Assembly (NCBI GenBank): GCA_009885185.1
Contig: VFLF01000050.1
Location: 1 to 8,653, forward strand
Length of the DNA: 8,653 nucleotides
Direction of reading: 5' to 3'
DNA from: Nitrosomonadales bacterium
GTDB lineage: Bacteria > Pseudomonadota > Gammaproteobacteria > Burkholderiales > SG8-41
Positions 1-6,500 of this stretch are shown here, piece by piece. The position numbers were made by a program, and so were the translations under genes. The notes beneath the pieces were generated by a model that was given only the letters and a program-made list of their open reading frames with translations, did no database searches and was not told the origin of the DNA. Each line of letters begins with the position of its first letter. The first letter of the stretch is position 1.

Positions 1-2
1 CC

Positions 3-680
3 GACGGCATCCGTTCATCGATACGCGAAACCCTGTTCCATCCGGCGCCGCCGGTGTTCAGCGGCTTCGTCGCGTGGCGCGGTTTGGTCGATACCGCCGA
101 TCTGCCGCGGCATCTGCATGAATCGGCCGTCGCCTTCGGGCAGGGGCGGCACATCAATCGCTATCTGGTACGGCGCGGCGAGTTGCTGAATTTTGTCGCC
201 GTCGCGCATCGCGATCAATGGGAGGCGGAGGGCTGGAATATCCCCGCGCCGCTGGAAGAATTTATCGAGGAGTTTTCCAGTTTCGACGAAGGCACGCGCA
301 CGATTATTTCGCGCCCGGTGCGCGGCCAGGTATTCAAATGGGGCTTGTTCGGCCGCCCGTGGCTGGAACAATGGTCACGCGGCCGCGTCGTGCTGCTGGG
401 CGACGCGGCGCATCCGATGCTGCCGTTTCTCGGACAAGGCGCGGCCAACGCACTGGAGGATGCAATGATCCTCACGCGCTGCCTCGCCGGTGAATCCACG
501 CCGGAACGCGCCTTCGCGCTGTATCAGGCCACCCGCGCCACCCGCGTGCGCGCCGCCACCGAACAGGCCGCGCGGCGCGGCGCGCGGTATCTGGGCGAGC
601 CCAACGCGGATAGTCTGAAAGGCAACGAGGCGGGGGCGGAATATGCCTATGATGCGGTGGCTGGGCCGCTCGGTGGTTGA
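3..680 (+). CDS. FAD-dependent aromatic-ring monooxygenase, C-terminal part (5' end outside window)
   Basis: The frame is already open at the left edge and 225 residues are visible. They begin inside the Asp-Gly (GADG-like) element of group A flavoprotein hydroxylases, here DGIRSSIRETLF, followed by FSGFVAWRGLV, and contain the second FAD-contacting motif GDAAHPMLPFLGQGAANALEDA near visible residues 133-154. This order is that of salicylate 1-hydroxylase, 3-hydroxybenzoate 6-hydroxylase and 6-hydroxynicotinate 3-monooxygenase, which use NAD(P)H and O2 to hydroxylate or decarboxylatively hydroxylate an aromatic acid in the cytoplasm. The N-terminal GxGxxG dinucleotide-binding fold, about 150-170 residues, is missing because of the window edge, not because of damage. 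The ATG/GTG codons inside the visible part (for example at 54) are not the start, since homology continues upstream of them. The family is secure; the substrate cannot be told from this half. The gene converges on the Bug gene at 769-1764. Confidence 0.88.
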   Translation, partial: DGIRSSIRETLFHPAPPVFSGFVAWRGLVDTADLPRHLHESAVAFGQGRHINRYLVRRGELLNFVAVAHRDQWEAEGWNIPAPLEEFIEEFSSFDEGTRTIISRPVRGQVFKWGLFGRPWLEQWSRGRVVLLGDAAHPMLPFLGQGAANALEDAMILTRCLAGESTPERAFALYQATRATRVRAATEQAARRGARYLGEPNADSLKGNEAGAEYAYDAVAGPLGG

Positions 681-716
681 TCGCATTCGCGCTTGCTTCG
701 ATACACGGTGCTTTTT

Positions 717-746
717 CCCGGAAGGTGTCCTGCGGACTTTTCCGGG
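717..746. other. Hairpin between convergent genes
   Basis: CCCGGAA (717-723) pairs with TTCCGGG (740-746), and inside it GTCC (727-730) pairs with GGAC (734-737) around a TGC loop, giving a long slightly bulged stem in the 88-base gap between two convergent genes. A second option exists: CCGGAAGG (718-725) is the exact reverse complement of CCTTCCGG (773-780) at the end of the Bug gene. The place suits transcription end or mRNA 3'-end protection. The only T-run (712-716) lies before the hairpin on the plus strand, so on neither strand is it followed by U residues as in a classical intrinsic terminator. Confidence 0.4.
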
Positions 747-768
747 CTACGGGGAATGCGCGCCCGAA

Positions 769-1764
769 TCAGCCTTCCGGTTTGATGTTGGCCATCTTCA
801 CCACACTGCGCCACTTCGCGATGTCGCGCCGGGTCACCTCGCGCAGACGATCGGGCGCGCCGCCCGCCGGCTCTATGCCCAGCCCCGCAAAGCGCTCTTT
901 CACATCGGGCAGTTGCAGTATGCGATTGATCTCGCTGTTCCAGCGCGCGGCAATGTCCCGGGGCAAACCCTTCGGGCCATAAACGGCGAACCAACTGGTC
1001 GCCTCATAGCCGGGGACAGTTTCCGTTACGGCAGGAATATCCGGCAAAACCGTGGAGCGCTGGCGCGAGGAAACCGCCAACCCGCGTATGCGCTGGGCTT
1101 TAATCTGCGCAATGGCGATGGGCAGACTGACCGCGACCAGTTGCACCTGACCGCCGACCAGATCATTCAGCGCCGGGCCTGACCCTTTGTACGGCACATG
1201 CACCATGCGCGTGCCGGCCATCTGGTTGAACAGCTCGGTGGCCAGATGGGTGGTGCTGCCCGCGCCGCCACTGCCATAGTTGAGCTTGCCGGGATTTGCC
1301 TTGTCGTACGCGATCAGTTCCTTGATGCTTTTGACCGGGACGGACGGATGCACCGACACCACAAAACCGGTATCGCCCAGAAATATGATCGGCGTCACGT
1401 CGTCCACCGGGTCGTACGGCAACGGGGCGAGCGCCGCATTCGCCGCATAACTGCTGGCGGCCACGAGCATGGTGTAGCCATCCGGGTTCGCGCGCACGGC
1501 GGTTTCCGTGCCGACGGCGCCGCCGCCCCCGGAACGGTTGTCCACCACCAGCGGTTGCCTGAAACTCTCGGCCAGTTTCTGCGTCAGCAAGCGCGCCACC
1601 ACATCGGTCTGCCCGCCCGCCGCCAGCGGCACGATCACGCGGATCGGTTTATTGGGATAGGCTTGCGCGGCGGCGGCGCTGGCGACTGCCGCGATGAACA
1701 GTGCCAGCGTCACCTTGCTTGCGCGCTGAATATCAGCCGTCGTGGAATATTTAAAATGTCTCAT
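769..1764 (-). CDS. Tripartite tricarboxylate transporter substrate-binding receptor, Bug family (copy 1)
   Basis: A 331-residue protein of normal Bug length. Residues 1-35 form a Sec signal peptide: basic n-region, hydrophobic stretch around residues 18-34 and an AQA cleavage site before YPNKPIR. The family landmarks follow in order: IRVIVPLAAGGQTD (41-54), the DNRSGGGGAVG loop (75-85), NPDGYTML (93-100), HPSVPVKSIKEL (139-150), NPGKLNYGSGGAGSTTHLA (157-175) and HVPYKGSGPALNDLVGG (189-205). Bug proteins bind carboxylates or other small polar metabolites in the periplasm and hand them to TctA/TctB-type permeases or act as sensors; no permease gene is present here. It is the last of four minus-strand genes and starts only 5 bases after the CoA-transferase stop, with no clear Shine-Dalgarno sequence, so translational coupling is likely. 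No alternative Met lies within the signal peptide. The ligand is unknown; the position suggests it feeds the CoA-transferase. Confidence 0.93.
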   Translation of the reverse strand: MRHFKYSTTADIQRASKVTLALFIAAVASAAAAQAYPNKPIRVIVPLAAGGQTDVVARLLTQKLAESFRQPLVVDNRSGGGGAVGTETAVRANPDGYTMLVAASSYAANAALAPLPYDPVDDVTPIIFLGDTGFVVSVHPSVPVKSIKELIAYDKANPGKLNYGSGGAGSTTHLATELFNQMAGTRMVHVPYKGSGPALNDLVGGQVQLVAVSLPIAIAQIKAQRIRGLAVSSRQRSTVLPDIPAVTETVPGYEATSWFAVYGPKGLPRDIAARWNSEINRILQLPDVKERFAGLGIEPAGGAPDRLREVTRRDIAKWRSVVKMANIKPEG

Positions 1765-1769
1765 ACGCG

Positions 1770-3014
1770 CTACGCCGCCCGCACTTCCGTATTCAGCATC
1801 TGTTCCGAGCGCAGCACGACGTCTTCCGCCTTGAGTTTTTGGATGTCGGCCGCAGAGTAGCCCAGCGTCGCCAGAATCGCATCGGTATCCGCGCCGAGCG
1901 CGCCCGGCTGCTCGCGCACTTCAAAATCGTCGGTCTGTCCCATCGATATCGGCAGCTTCGGCAGTTTGAATTGCTTGTCGCCGACTTTCAGATTCATCCA
2001 GCGGTGGCCTTCGTTCATCTGCTTTTCGTTGATAAGATCCATCGGCGTGTTCACCGGCGAAAACGGCACCAGCCCCTTGTAGAGCCGCGCCGCGATGTCG
2101 TCGTAGTCGAGTTGCTCCACCACCGCCTTGACGCGCTCCGCGATGCGCGGTTTCTGCGCGCTGCGTTTTCGATTGCTGTTGAATTCCGGCAGTTTTTTCC
2201 AGTCGTCAAAGCCCAGCGCGTCACACAGCCCCGCCCAGTGGCGATTGCCGGTGACGGCGATGAATATCTGTTTTTCGTCTTTGGTCGGAAACAGCCGGTA
2301 CACGCCCCAGCCCATGGTGTCGCCCATGCCGCTTGATCGCGTGCCGCGCGGCTGCGGATTGACCCCGCTCATCTGCGCGCCGGTGATGTACTGGCTCACC
2401 CAGAACACGATGGTTTCGTACAAGCCCGCTTCGATGTTGTCGCCCACCCCTGTTTGCTCGCGCCGGTACAGCGCCGACAAAATACCGATCACGCCATAGG
2501 TCGCGGCGCCAATGTCGGTGATCGACGCGCCCGCGCGCATCGGCTGATCCTTCATCCCCGTCAGATAGGCGAGGCCGCCCGCCATCTGCGCCAGCTCATC
2601 CAGAAACGGCCGGTCGCTATAGGGGCCGGGCAGAAACCCTTTTACCGAGCAGTAAATAATGCGCGGGTTAATACTTCGGCCCCATTCGTAGTCGAGGCCC
2701 AAGCGCTTCAATGCACCCGGCGCGAAGTTATCGAACACCACGTCGGACTGCGCCACCAGTTGCTCGAAGATTTTTTTGCCGCCGGGCTTGCGGAAATCCA
2801 GCGCGAGATATTTTTTGTTGCGGTTGAAGGAGAAAAACGTCGAGCCGTTGTTGGAGTGGCTGCGCGCGGTATCGCCCGCTTCCGGGTGCTCGATCTTGAT
2901 CACATCCGCGCCGAGGTCGCCGAGGATCAGCCCGCCGCTGGGGCCAGCAACAATATGACTGAGTTCGAGTACTTTGACGCCTGCGAGGGGGAGCTTTTGT
3001 TTGTCTGCTGTCAT
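1770..3014 (-). CDS. Family III CoA-transferase (CaiB/BaiF type)
   Basis: The protein has 414 residues, near the usual 400 for the family. It starts with the typical LPLAGVKVLELSHIVAGP...LGDLGADVIKIEHPEAGD block (residues 8-48), then RNKKYLALDFRKPGGK (65-80), DNFAPGALKRLGLDYE (95-110) and AGASITDIGAATYGVIGIL (161-179), in which Asp167 matches the catalytic Asp that forms acyl-anhydride intermediates in formyl-CoA transferase. Such enzymes move CoA from an acyl-CoA, often succinyl-CoA or acetyl-CoA, to a free carboxylic acid without ATP. The ATG at 3014 was chosen because it has AGGA eight bases upstream and is where family homology starts. The frame stays open to 3131, but that part is translated REP-like repeat sequence. 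It is followed at once by a Bug receptor and preceded, across a repeat-filled gap, by an HMG-CoA-lyase-like gene: uptake, activation and cleavage of an organic acid is a fair inference. The substrate is not determinable. Confidence 0.93.
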   Translation of the reverse strand: MTADKQKLPLAGVKVLELSHIVAGPSGGLILGDLGADVIKIEHPEAGDTARSHSNNGSTFFSFNRNKKYLALDFRKPGGKKIFEQLVAQSDVVFDNFAPGALKRLGLDYEWGRSINPRIIYCSVKGFLPGPYSDRPFLDELAQMAGGLAYLTGMKDQPMRAGASITDIGAATYGVIGILSALYRREQTGVGDNIEAGLYETIVFWVSQYITGAQMSGVNPQPRGTRSSGMGDTMGWGVYRLFPTKDEKQIFIAVTGNRHWAGLCDALGFDDWKKLPEFNSNRKRSAQKPRIAERVKAVVEQLDYDDIAARLYKGLVPFSPVNTPMDLINEKQMNEGHRWMNLKVGDKQFKLPKLPISMGQTDDFEVREQPGALGADTDAILATLGYSAADIQKLKAEDVVLRSEQMLNTEVRAA

Positions 3015-3094
3015 TGCCGCCGTCCTGAAAGAATTCTGGAAAAATAGGCCATAGAGCACACACAGGTCGCAAAGCACTACGCACATCCCTTGTC

Positions 3095-3114
3095 GTTCCC
3101 GCGCAGGCGGGAAC
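3095..3114. repeat. REP-like palindrome, left copy
   Basis: An 8-base perfect stem (GTTCCCGC with GCGGGAAC) around the loop GCAG. This matches the widespread proteobacterial extragenic palindrome whose accidental translation gives peptides such as WVPACAGTT. It is the left inner arm of the composite repeat and lies 81 bases upstream of the CoA-transferase start. Confidence 0.8.
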
Positions 3115-3155
3115 CCATAACACCGTGCCATTTGCGACAGTGCGCCCCCAACCTA

Positions 3156-3173
3156 CCTTCCCCCAAGGGAAGG
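3156..3173. repeat. Central hairpin of the composite repeat
   Basis: CCTTCCC (3156-3162) and GGGAAGG (3167-3173) are perfect complements around a CCAA loop. It lies between the two REP-like palindromes, roughly at the centre of the large inverted repeat. It is not followed by a T-run on either strand, so I do not call it a terminator. Confidence 0.6.
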
Positions 3174-3178
3174 GGATA

Positions 3179-3198
3179 CCCGCCTGCGCGGGAATGAC
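3179..3198. repeat. REP-like palindrome, right copy
   Basis: CCCGC-CTGC-GCGGG followed by AATGAC; read on the minus strand it matches the left palindrome at 19 of 20 positions, including the GTC.TTCCC flank. It lies 58 bases beyond the stop codon of the lyase gene, where such palindromes often sit and protect mRNA 3' ends. Confidence 0.8.
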
Positions 3199-3255
3199 GG
3201 TGTTAGGGTCCTCTGTGAACTCTGTGTGCTCTGTGGCTAAAAAGAAGTTGAAGTT

Positions 3256-4410
3256 CTACGCCTTGCCACTCGCCACGCGTGCCGGTGCCGCGGCTTCCAC
3301 ACTCGGCTGAAACTCCGCTCGCTGAAAACTCGTGATCTGCTCTTTCCACGGGGATTCCGCGCCGGCGTACGCCTTCGGCCCCAGAATAAAATGCCGCGCT
3401 TGCGCCAGCGTTTCGATGCGCGGCATGTCCATCGGGTACAGCTTGTCAAAGCGCGGGCGCGGCCCGGCCTTGGAGACAAATCCATACAGCGGATGCCCGA
3501 CGACTTCCTCCGCCAGCCACACTGCTTCGATCAGTTTGTAAAGATCAACGCCGGTGTGGATGCCCATTTCCTCGAGCATGTGCATCAAATCCTCGGTGGC
3601 GATCATCATCGCCGCCTGGCCGTTGCCGCAATAGGGGCAGCCCGCCATGCCGCCGATGGAGGTTTGCAAACGCAGCGTGTCGCTGCTGTCCATCACGCGC
3701 ATCGCCGCGTACACCGACGCCAGCGCGGTGCCGCGCGCGTTGTGCAGGTGCAAATTGAAATCGTTGATCGACGGCCAGCGCGCCTTGACCTCGTTGATGG
3801 TGCGCTCGACCTGATGCGGCATGTTCCAGCCCATCGCGTCCGAGAAGCCGATGCGCGTGACGGTCATGCCGGCGTCCGTCCACTGTTGAACCATGCGGTC
3901 GAACATGTTCATCAATTGTTCGAGCGACACGTCGCCGATCCAGTTCGAGCCGAACGCGTTGCTGATCGACATGCAGCCTTCGGTGGCGCCGGCGGCGCGC
4001 GCCTGCGCGATGGTTTTCGGCCACGCTGCGATCTGCTGCGCCTGCGTGCGGTTGGTGTTGCGCTGCGCGAACACGTCGCACATATCCACGCGCGTGGCGT
4101 ATTCGAGCGCCTTTTCCGACAGCGGCGGCGTGTAGGCGCGCGCGCGGTCGCGGCCCTTGTCGTTTAACGCGGTGTACACGTAACGCACGCCGGGCTTGGG
4201 CTTGAAGCGCGTCACCAGCTCGTCGGTGGTGGCCATCTGCGGCGTCCACTTGGGGCTGACGAAGGAGCCAACCGCGATTTCTGTGAGGCCGGTTTCAGAC
4301 AGCGCATCGAGCAAACGCACTTTCGCGTCAGCCGAAATGTCCGGACTCTCGATCTGCAAACCGTCGCGCATACCTTCTTCGGTGTGAATAATTTTGGGAT
4401 AGCCACTCAT
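3256..4410 (-). CDS. HMG-CoA lyase-like protein (DRE-TIM metallolyase family)
   Basis: A 384-residue protein; HMG-CoA lyases are about 300, and the extra length is mainly a C-terminal tail after residue 310. Signature elements: EEGMRDGLQ (11-19) with the metal- and substrate-binding Arg15-Asp16, VGSFVSPKWTPQM (47-59), HLHNARG (221-227) with the metal-ligand pair His221/His223, and GGMAGCPYCGNGQAAMMIATEDLMHMLEEMGIHTGVDLYKL (253-293), whose Cys258 matches the catalytic loop Cys of HMG-CoA lyase. The family cleaves a 3-hydroxy-3-methylacyl-CoA into acetyl-CoA and a keto acid with a divalent metal. Departures from HMG-CoA lyase proper are NAFGSNW where CALGCPY is usual, HNARG instead of HDTYG, and CGNGQAAMM instead of the glycine-rich GASGN loop. 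A different hydroxyacyl-CoA substrate is therefore likely. The ATG at 4410 has AGGAG seven bases upstream. The gene follows the dehydrogenase by 55 bases. Confidence 0.9.
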   Translation of the reverse strand: MSGYPKIIHTEEGMRDGLQIESPDISADAKVRLLDALSETGLTEIAVGSFVSPKWTPQMATTDELVTRFKPKPGVRYVYTALNDKGRDRARAYTPPLSEKALEYATRVDMCDVFAQRNTNRTQAQQIAAWPKTIAQARAAGATEGCMSISNAFGSNWIGDVSLEQLMNMFDRMVQQWTDAGMTVTRIGFSDAMGWNMPHQVERTINEVKARWPSINDFNLHLHNARGTALASVYAAMRVMDSSDTLRLQTSIGGMAGCPYCGNGQAAMMIATEDLMHMLEEMGIHTGVDLYKLIEAVWLAEEVVGHPLYGFVSKAGPRPRFDKLYPMDMPRIETLAQARHFILGPKAYAGAESPWKEQITSFQRAEFQPSVEAAAPARVASGKA

Positions 4411-4425
4411 GGATAAACTCCTAAG

Positions 4426-4453
4426 TATTTGTTTTTAAACGGTATTTATTTCG
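4426..4453 (-). repeat. AT-rich motif, copy A (upstream of lyase gene)
   Basis: Read on the minus strand this is CGAAATAAATAC followed by CGTTTAAAAACAAATA (the latter 4441-4426). It lies in the 55-base gap between dehydrogenase and lyase genes, directly before the lyase Shine-Dalgarno sequence. The last 16 bases are identical to 7523-7538, and AAATAAAT just before them also matches. The AT richness stands out in this GC-rich DNA. It could be a promoter or operator piece, or a 5'-leader segment. Confidence 0.7.
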
Positions 4454-4465
4454 TCGCTGATGATC

Positions 4466-5344
4466 TTACAGCAATCGGCTGATCACCGGCCAATAGCGGT
4501 CACCGTCGCCGGCGTCTATCGCCTGCGCGAACAAGGCATCGATTTTTTGCGCGGCCTCATCGTCGATGCCCGCGCTTTTGGCGAGCTGCCGCGCATAACC
4601 CAAATCCTTGCGCGCGTAACGCACCGAAAAAGCCTTCAACGGGTAATCATTCTTCAGCATCGCCTTCATGCCGTGATTGCGCAGCGCAAAGCTATCAGCC
4701 GAGCCTTTCGCCAGCGTCTCGAACAGCACCGTGGCATCAACGCCGGCGTGCTCGCCGATTTTTTTCGCCTCGGCGAGCACGCGCACGTTGTGAAACAGAA
4801 TCATGTTGTTGAGTATTTTCAGCACTTGCCCGGAGCCGACCGGGCCGCACAGCGTGATTTCTTCCGCGAACGTGTCGATCAGCGGTCGCACTCTGGCGAA
4901 CGACGCCGCGTCGGCGCCGACCATCACCGACAGTGTGCCCGCCTCGGCGGCCGCGCGCGTGCGCGCAATGGGTGTGTCGATAAAGGTTGCGCCGCGCGCG
5001 GCAAAATCCTTGTGCAGCTTGCGCGTCACTTCCACCGATGAGGTGCTAAGGTCCGCGACCAACTGCCCGGCCTTGATGTGGGCGAGCAGTCCGTCCGCCG
5101 CATGCGCGGCATCATGCACCGCCTCGCCCGACGGCAGACACAAAAACACCACGTCCGAACCAGCAACCGCCTCGCGCACGGCCGCGGCGCGCGCCACGCC
5201 GTGTTGCGCCAATCGATCCAGCGGCGACGGGCTCAAGTCGTAGCCGATGATGCGCAGCCCCGACTTCACCGCCAGATTGCGGCACATGGGCTCGCCCATG
5301 ACGCCCAATCCGATAAAGCCGACGTGCCGCAATGCCGCGTTCAT
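4466..5344 (-). CDS. NAD(P)-dependent beta-hydroxyacid dehydrogenase (3-hydroxyisobutyrate dehydrogenase family)
   Basis: A 292-residue cytoplasmic protein, the normal size for the family. It opens with the Rossmann motif GFIGLGVMGEPM (9-20), has VVFLCLPSG (65-73), LVADLSTSS (95-103), the substrate region FIDTPIARTRAAAEAGTLSVMVG (121-143) and GPVGSGQVLKILNN (167-180), where Lys176 is the catalytic lysine. The helical C-terminal domain has the usual KDLGYA (246-251). These enzymes oxidise a beta-hydroxyacid to a semialdehyde or reduce 2-oxo/semialdehyde acids. Most relatives have a Ser-Gly-Gly after Asp-x-Pro-Val; this one has Ala-Arg-Thr, so the acid bound is probably not 3-hydroxyisobutyrate. 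The ATG at 5344 is chosen because GGAGG lies nine bases upstream and the Rossmann strand begins right after it; the longer open frame to 5446 runs into the divergent promoter. It is the first gene of the minus-strand set. Confidence 0.9.
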   Translation of the reverse strand: MNAALRHVGFIGLGVMGEPMCRNLAVKSGLRIIGYDLSPSPLDRLAQHGVARAAAVREAVAGSDVVFLCLPSGEAVHDAAHAADGLLAHIKAGQLVADLSTSSVEVTRKLHKDFAARGATFIDTPIARTRAAAEAGTLSVMVGADAASFARVRPLIDTFAEEITLCGPVGSGQVLKILNNMILFHNVRVLAEAKKIGEHAGVDATVLFETLAKGSADSFALRNHGMKAMLKNDYPLKAFSVRYARKDLGYARQLAKSAGIDDEAAQKIDALFAQAIDAGDGDRYWPVISRLL

Positions 5345-5429
5345 TTTGATCGCCCTCCCCAAATGGTAGGCGAATAGTGTATTACCAATCGACGGCAGCG
5401 GTTTGCGCGCGTCGGCGCAGCCGCGCCGT

Positions 5430-5458
5430 TCGACAGCGCGATGCATCGCGGCTACACT
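5430..5458 (+). promoter_or_regulatory. Candidate sigma70-like promoter for Bug copy 2 with palindromic operator in the spacer
   Basis: TCGACA (5430-5435) matches TTGACA at 5 of 6 positions; TACACT (5453-5458) matches TATAAT at 4 of 6; they are 17 bases apart, the ideal distance. The spacer contains CGCGATGCATCGCG (5437-5450), a perfect 14-base palindrome, where a bound dimeric repressor would block RNA polymerase. Transcription would start about 25 bases before the Bug ATG. The region is shared with the divergent dehydrogenase gene. No regulator gene lies in the window. Confidence 0.5.
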
Positions 5459-5487
5459 TTGAAGCGCCCAATGTCCAAGGAGTAAAC

Positions 5488-6480
5488 ATGATCCCGTTTA
5501 TCCGCCTAGCCGCAGCCGTCACGATCAGCGTTGCCGTGTTGCCTGCGCAGGCGCAAACCGCTTCGACAGGCGCAGGACAGGCCTGGCCCGCCAAACCCAT
5601 CCGCGTCGTCGTGCCGTATCCGGCGGGCGGTACCTCGGACATCCTCACGCGCATGATCGGCGCGAAGCTCACCGAATCGTGGGGGCAGCAGGTGATATCC
5701 GACAGCCGCCCCGGCGCCAACGGCAACATCGGCGTGGAAATCGTCGTGCGTTCGCCCTCCGACGGCTACACGCTGACGCTGATGGACATCGGCAATCTGT
5801 CGATTAGTCCCAGCATGTACACCCGGCTGCCGTTCGACATTATTCGCGATCTGACGCCGATCACCACGGTGACGTTTTCGCCGTACTTGCTGACCACGCA
5901 CCCCAGCGTGCCGGTGAAAACCGTTGCCGAACTCATCGCGCTGGCGAAAAAGAGTCCCGGCAAACTCAACGCCCCTGTGGGCCTCGGCAGCAATATTCAT
6001 CTCTCGACGCTGGCGATGCAGCAGCGCACGGGCACGAACTGGATCTACATCCCCACCAAGGGCGGACAAAGTTCGGTGATGTCGGTGATGACGGGCGACG
6101 GCGATTTTCTGATGATGGGCGTGCTGCAAACCTGGGTGCATGTCAAAAGCGGCAAACTGAAACTGATTGCGGTATCGAGTGACGCGCGCGAGCCGATGTT
6201 CCCGCAAGTGCCCACCATCGCCGAAACGCCGGGCCTCGAAGGCTTTAATGCCGGATCATGGCAGGGCATTCTGGGCCCGGCCAAGCTCTCGCCCGATATC
6301 GTCAACAAGCTCTACAACGAAGTGCGGCGCATCGTGGCCACGCCCGACTTCAGCGAAAAACTCACCTCGCAAGGCTCGCGCCCGCAGGCGAAGACGCCCG
6401 CCGAGATGGGCAAGTGGCTGGCGACTGAGAAGGATAAGTGGATGAAAGTGGTGAGGGACAGCGGGTTGAAAATAGAGTAA
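5488..6480 (+). CDS. Tripartite tricarboxylate transporter substrate-binding receptor, Bug family (copy 2)
   Basis: The protein has 330 residues. The ATG at 5488 has AAGGAG five bases upstream and opens a clear signal peptide (hydrophobic residues 7-20, cleavage AQA before QTAS at 22/23); the frame upstream to 5377 is promoter DNA. Family motifs: WPAKPIRVVVPYPAGGTSD (33-51), DSRPGANGNIGVE (72-84), SDGYTLTLMD (91-100), THPSVPVKTVAELIALAKKSPGKLN (137-161) and GSNIHLSTLA (167-176). It departs from the other two receptors in the ligand-facing segment: PVGLGSN replaces the YGSGGAGS-type loop, and IPTKGGQSS (188-196) replaces the PYKGsgPA loop. A different ligand is likely. The stop is 20 bases before a thiol dioxygenase-like cupin gene, so the two are probably co-transcribed, and the dioxygenase substrate or a precursor may be what this receptor binds. 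Confidence 0.93.
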   Translation: MIPFIRLAAAVTISVAVLPAQAQTASTGAGQAWPAKPIRVVVPYPAGGTSDILTRMIGAKLTESWGQQVISDSRPGANGNIGVEIVVRSPSDGYTLTLMDIGNLSISPSMYTRLPFDIIRDLTPITTVTFSPYLLTTHPSVPVKTVAELIALAKKSPGKLNAPVGLGSNIHLSTLAMQQRTGTNWIYIPTKGGQSSVMSVMTGDGDFLMMGVLQTWVHVKSGKLKLIAVSSDAREPMFPQVPTIAETPGLEGFNAGSWQGILGPAKLSPDIVNKLYNEVRRIVATPDFSEKLTSQGSRPQAKTPAEMGKWLATEKDKWMKVVRDSGLKIE

Positions 6481-6500
6481 GCCCTCATGGGGAGCGGATC

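Larger units (their letters stand above)
3048..3237. repeat. Composite inverted repeat: CACAGAG-type block plus REP-like palindrome, present twice head-to-head
   Basis: The 241-base gap between two same-strand genes is almost all repeat. The outer arms, 3048-3077 and 3208-3237 (reverse complement), agree at about 24 of 30 positions and belong to a CACAGAG-rich block of a kind I recall as interspersed in many bacterial genomes. Inside each arm lies a palindrome: GTTCCCGC-GCAG-GCGGGAAC at 3095-3114 and CCCGC-CTGC-GCGGG at 3179-3192. These share 16 identical bases in inverted orientation (3096-3111 against 3179-3194), 19 of 20 when extended. In both halves the order is outer block, short spacer (14 or 9 bases), palindrome. 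Between them sits another hairpin, CCTTCCC-CCAA-GGGAAGG (3156-3173). The whole could fold as one large cruciform or RNA stem and could separate or attenuate transcription between lyase and CoA-transferase. Confidence 0.8.

Noticed and set aside
717..746. Intrinsic bidirectional terminator between the convergent genes
   Set aside because: The hairpin is strong, but the T-run is on the upstream side on the plus strand and becomes A on the other, so neither strand has the required U tail.
3015..3131. Longer N-terminus for the CoA-transferase starting at 3131
   Set aside because: The extra 39 residues are translated repeat DNA, have no family similarity, and the ATG at 3014 has its own ribosome binding site.
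3095..3198. CRISPR-like repeat pair
   Set aside because: There are only two copies, inverted and palindromic, with no regular spacers and no cas gene.
3391..4167. Long open frame (258 codons) antisense to the lyase gene, and similar ones opposite the other genes, such as 7526-8512
   Set aside because: In GC-rich DNA the antisense frames of real genes stay open; they are rich in Arg and His and show no recognisable family.
769..5344. Assignment as the itaconate degradation cluster
   Set aside because: That route uses a CitE-type citramalyl-CoA lyase and an itaconyl-CoA hydratase; neither is present here.
5345..5446. Longer N-terminus for the dehydrogenase starting at 5446
   Set aside because: It would run through the divergent promoter; the ATG at 5344 has GGAGG upstream and matches the usual start of the Rossmann fold.
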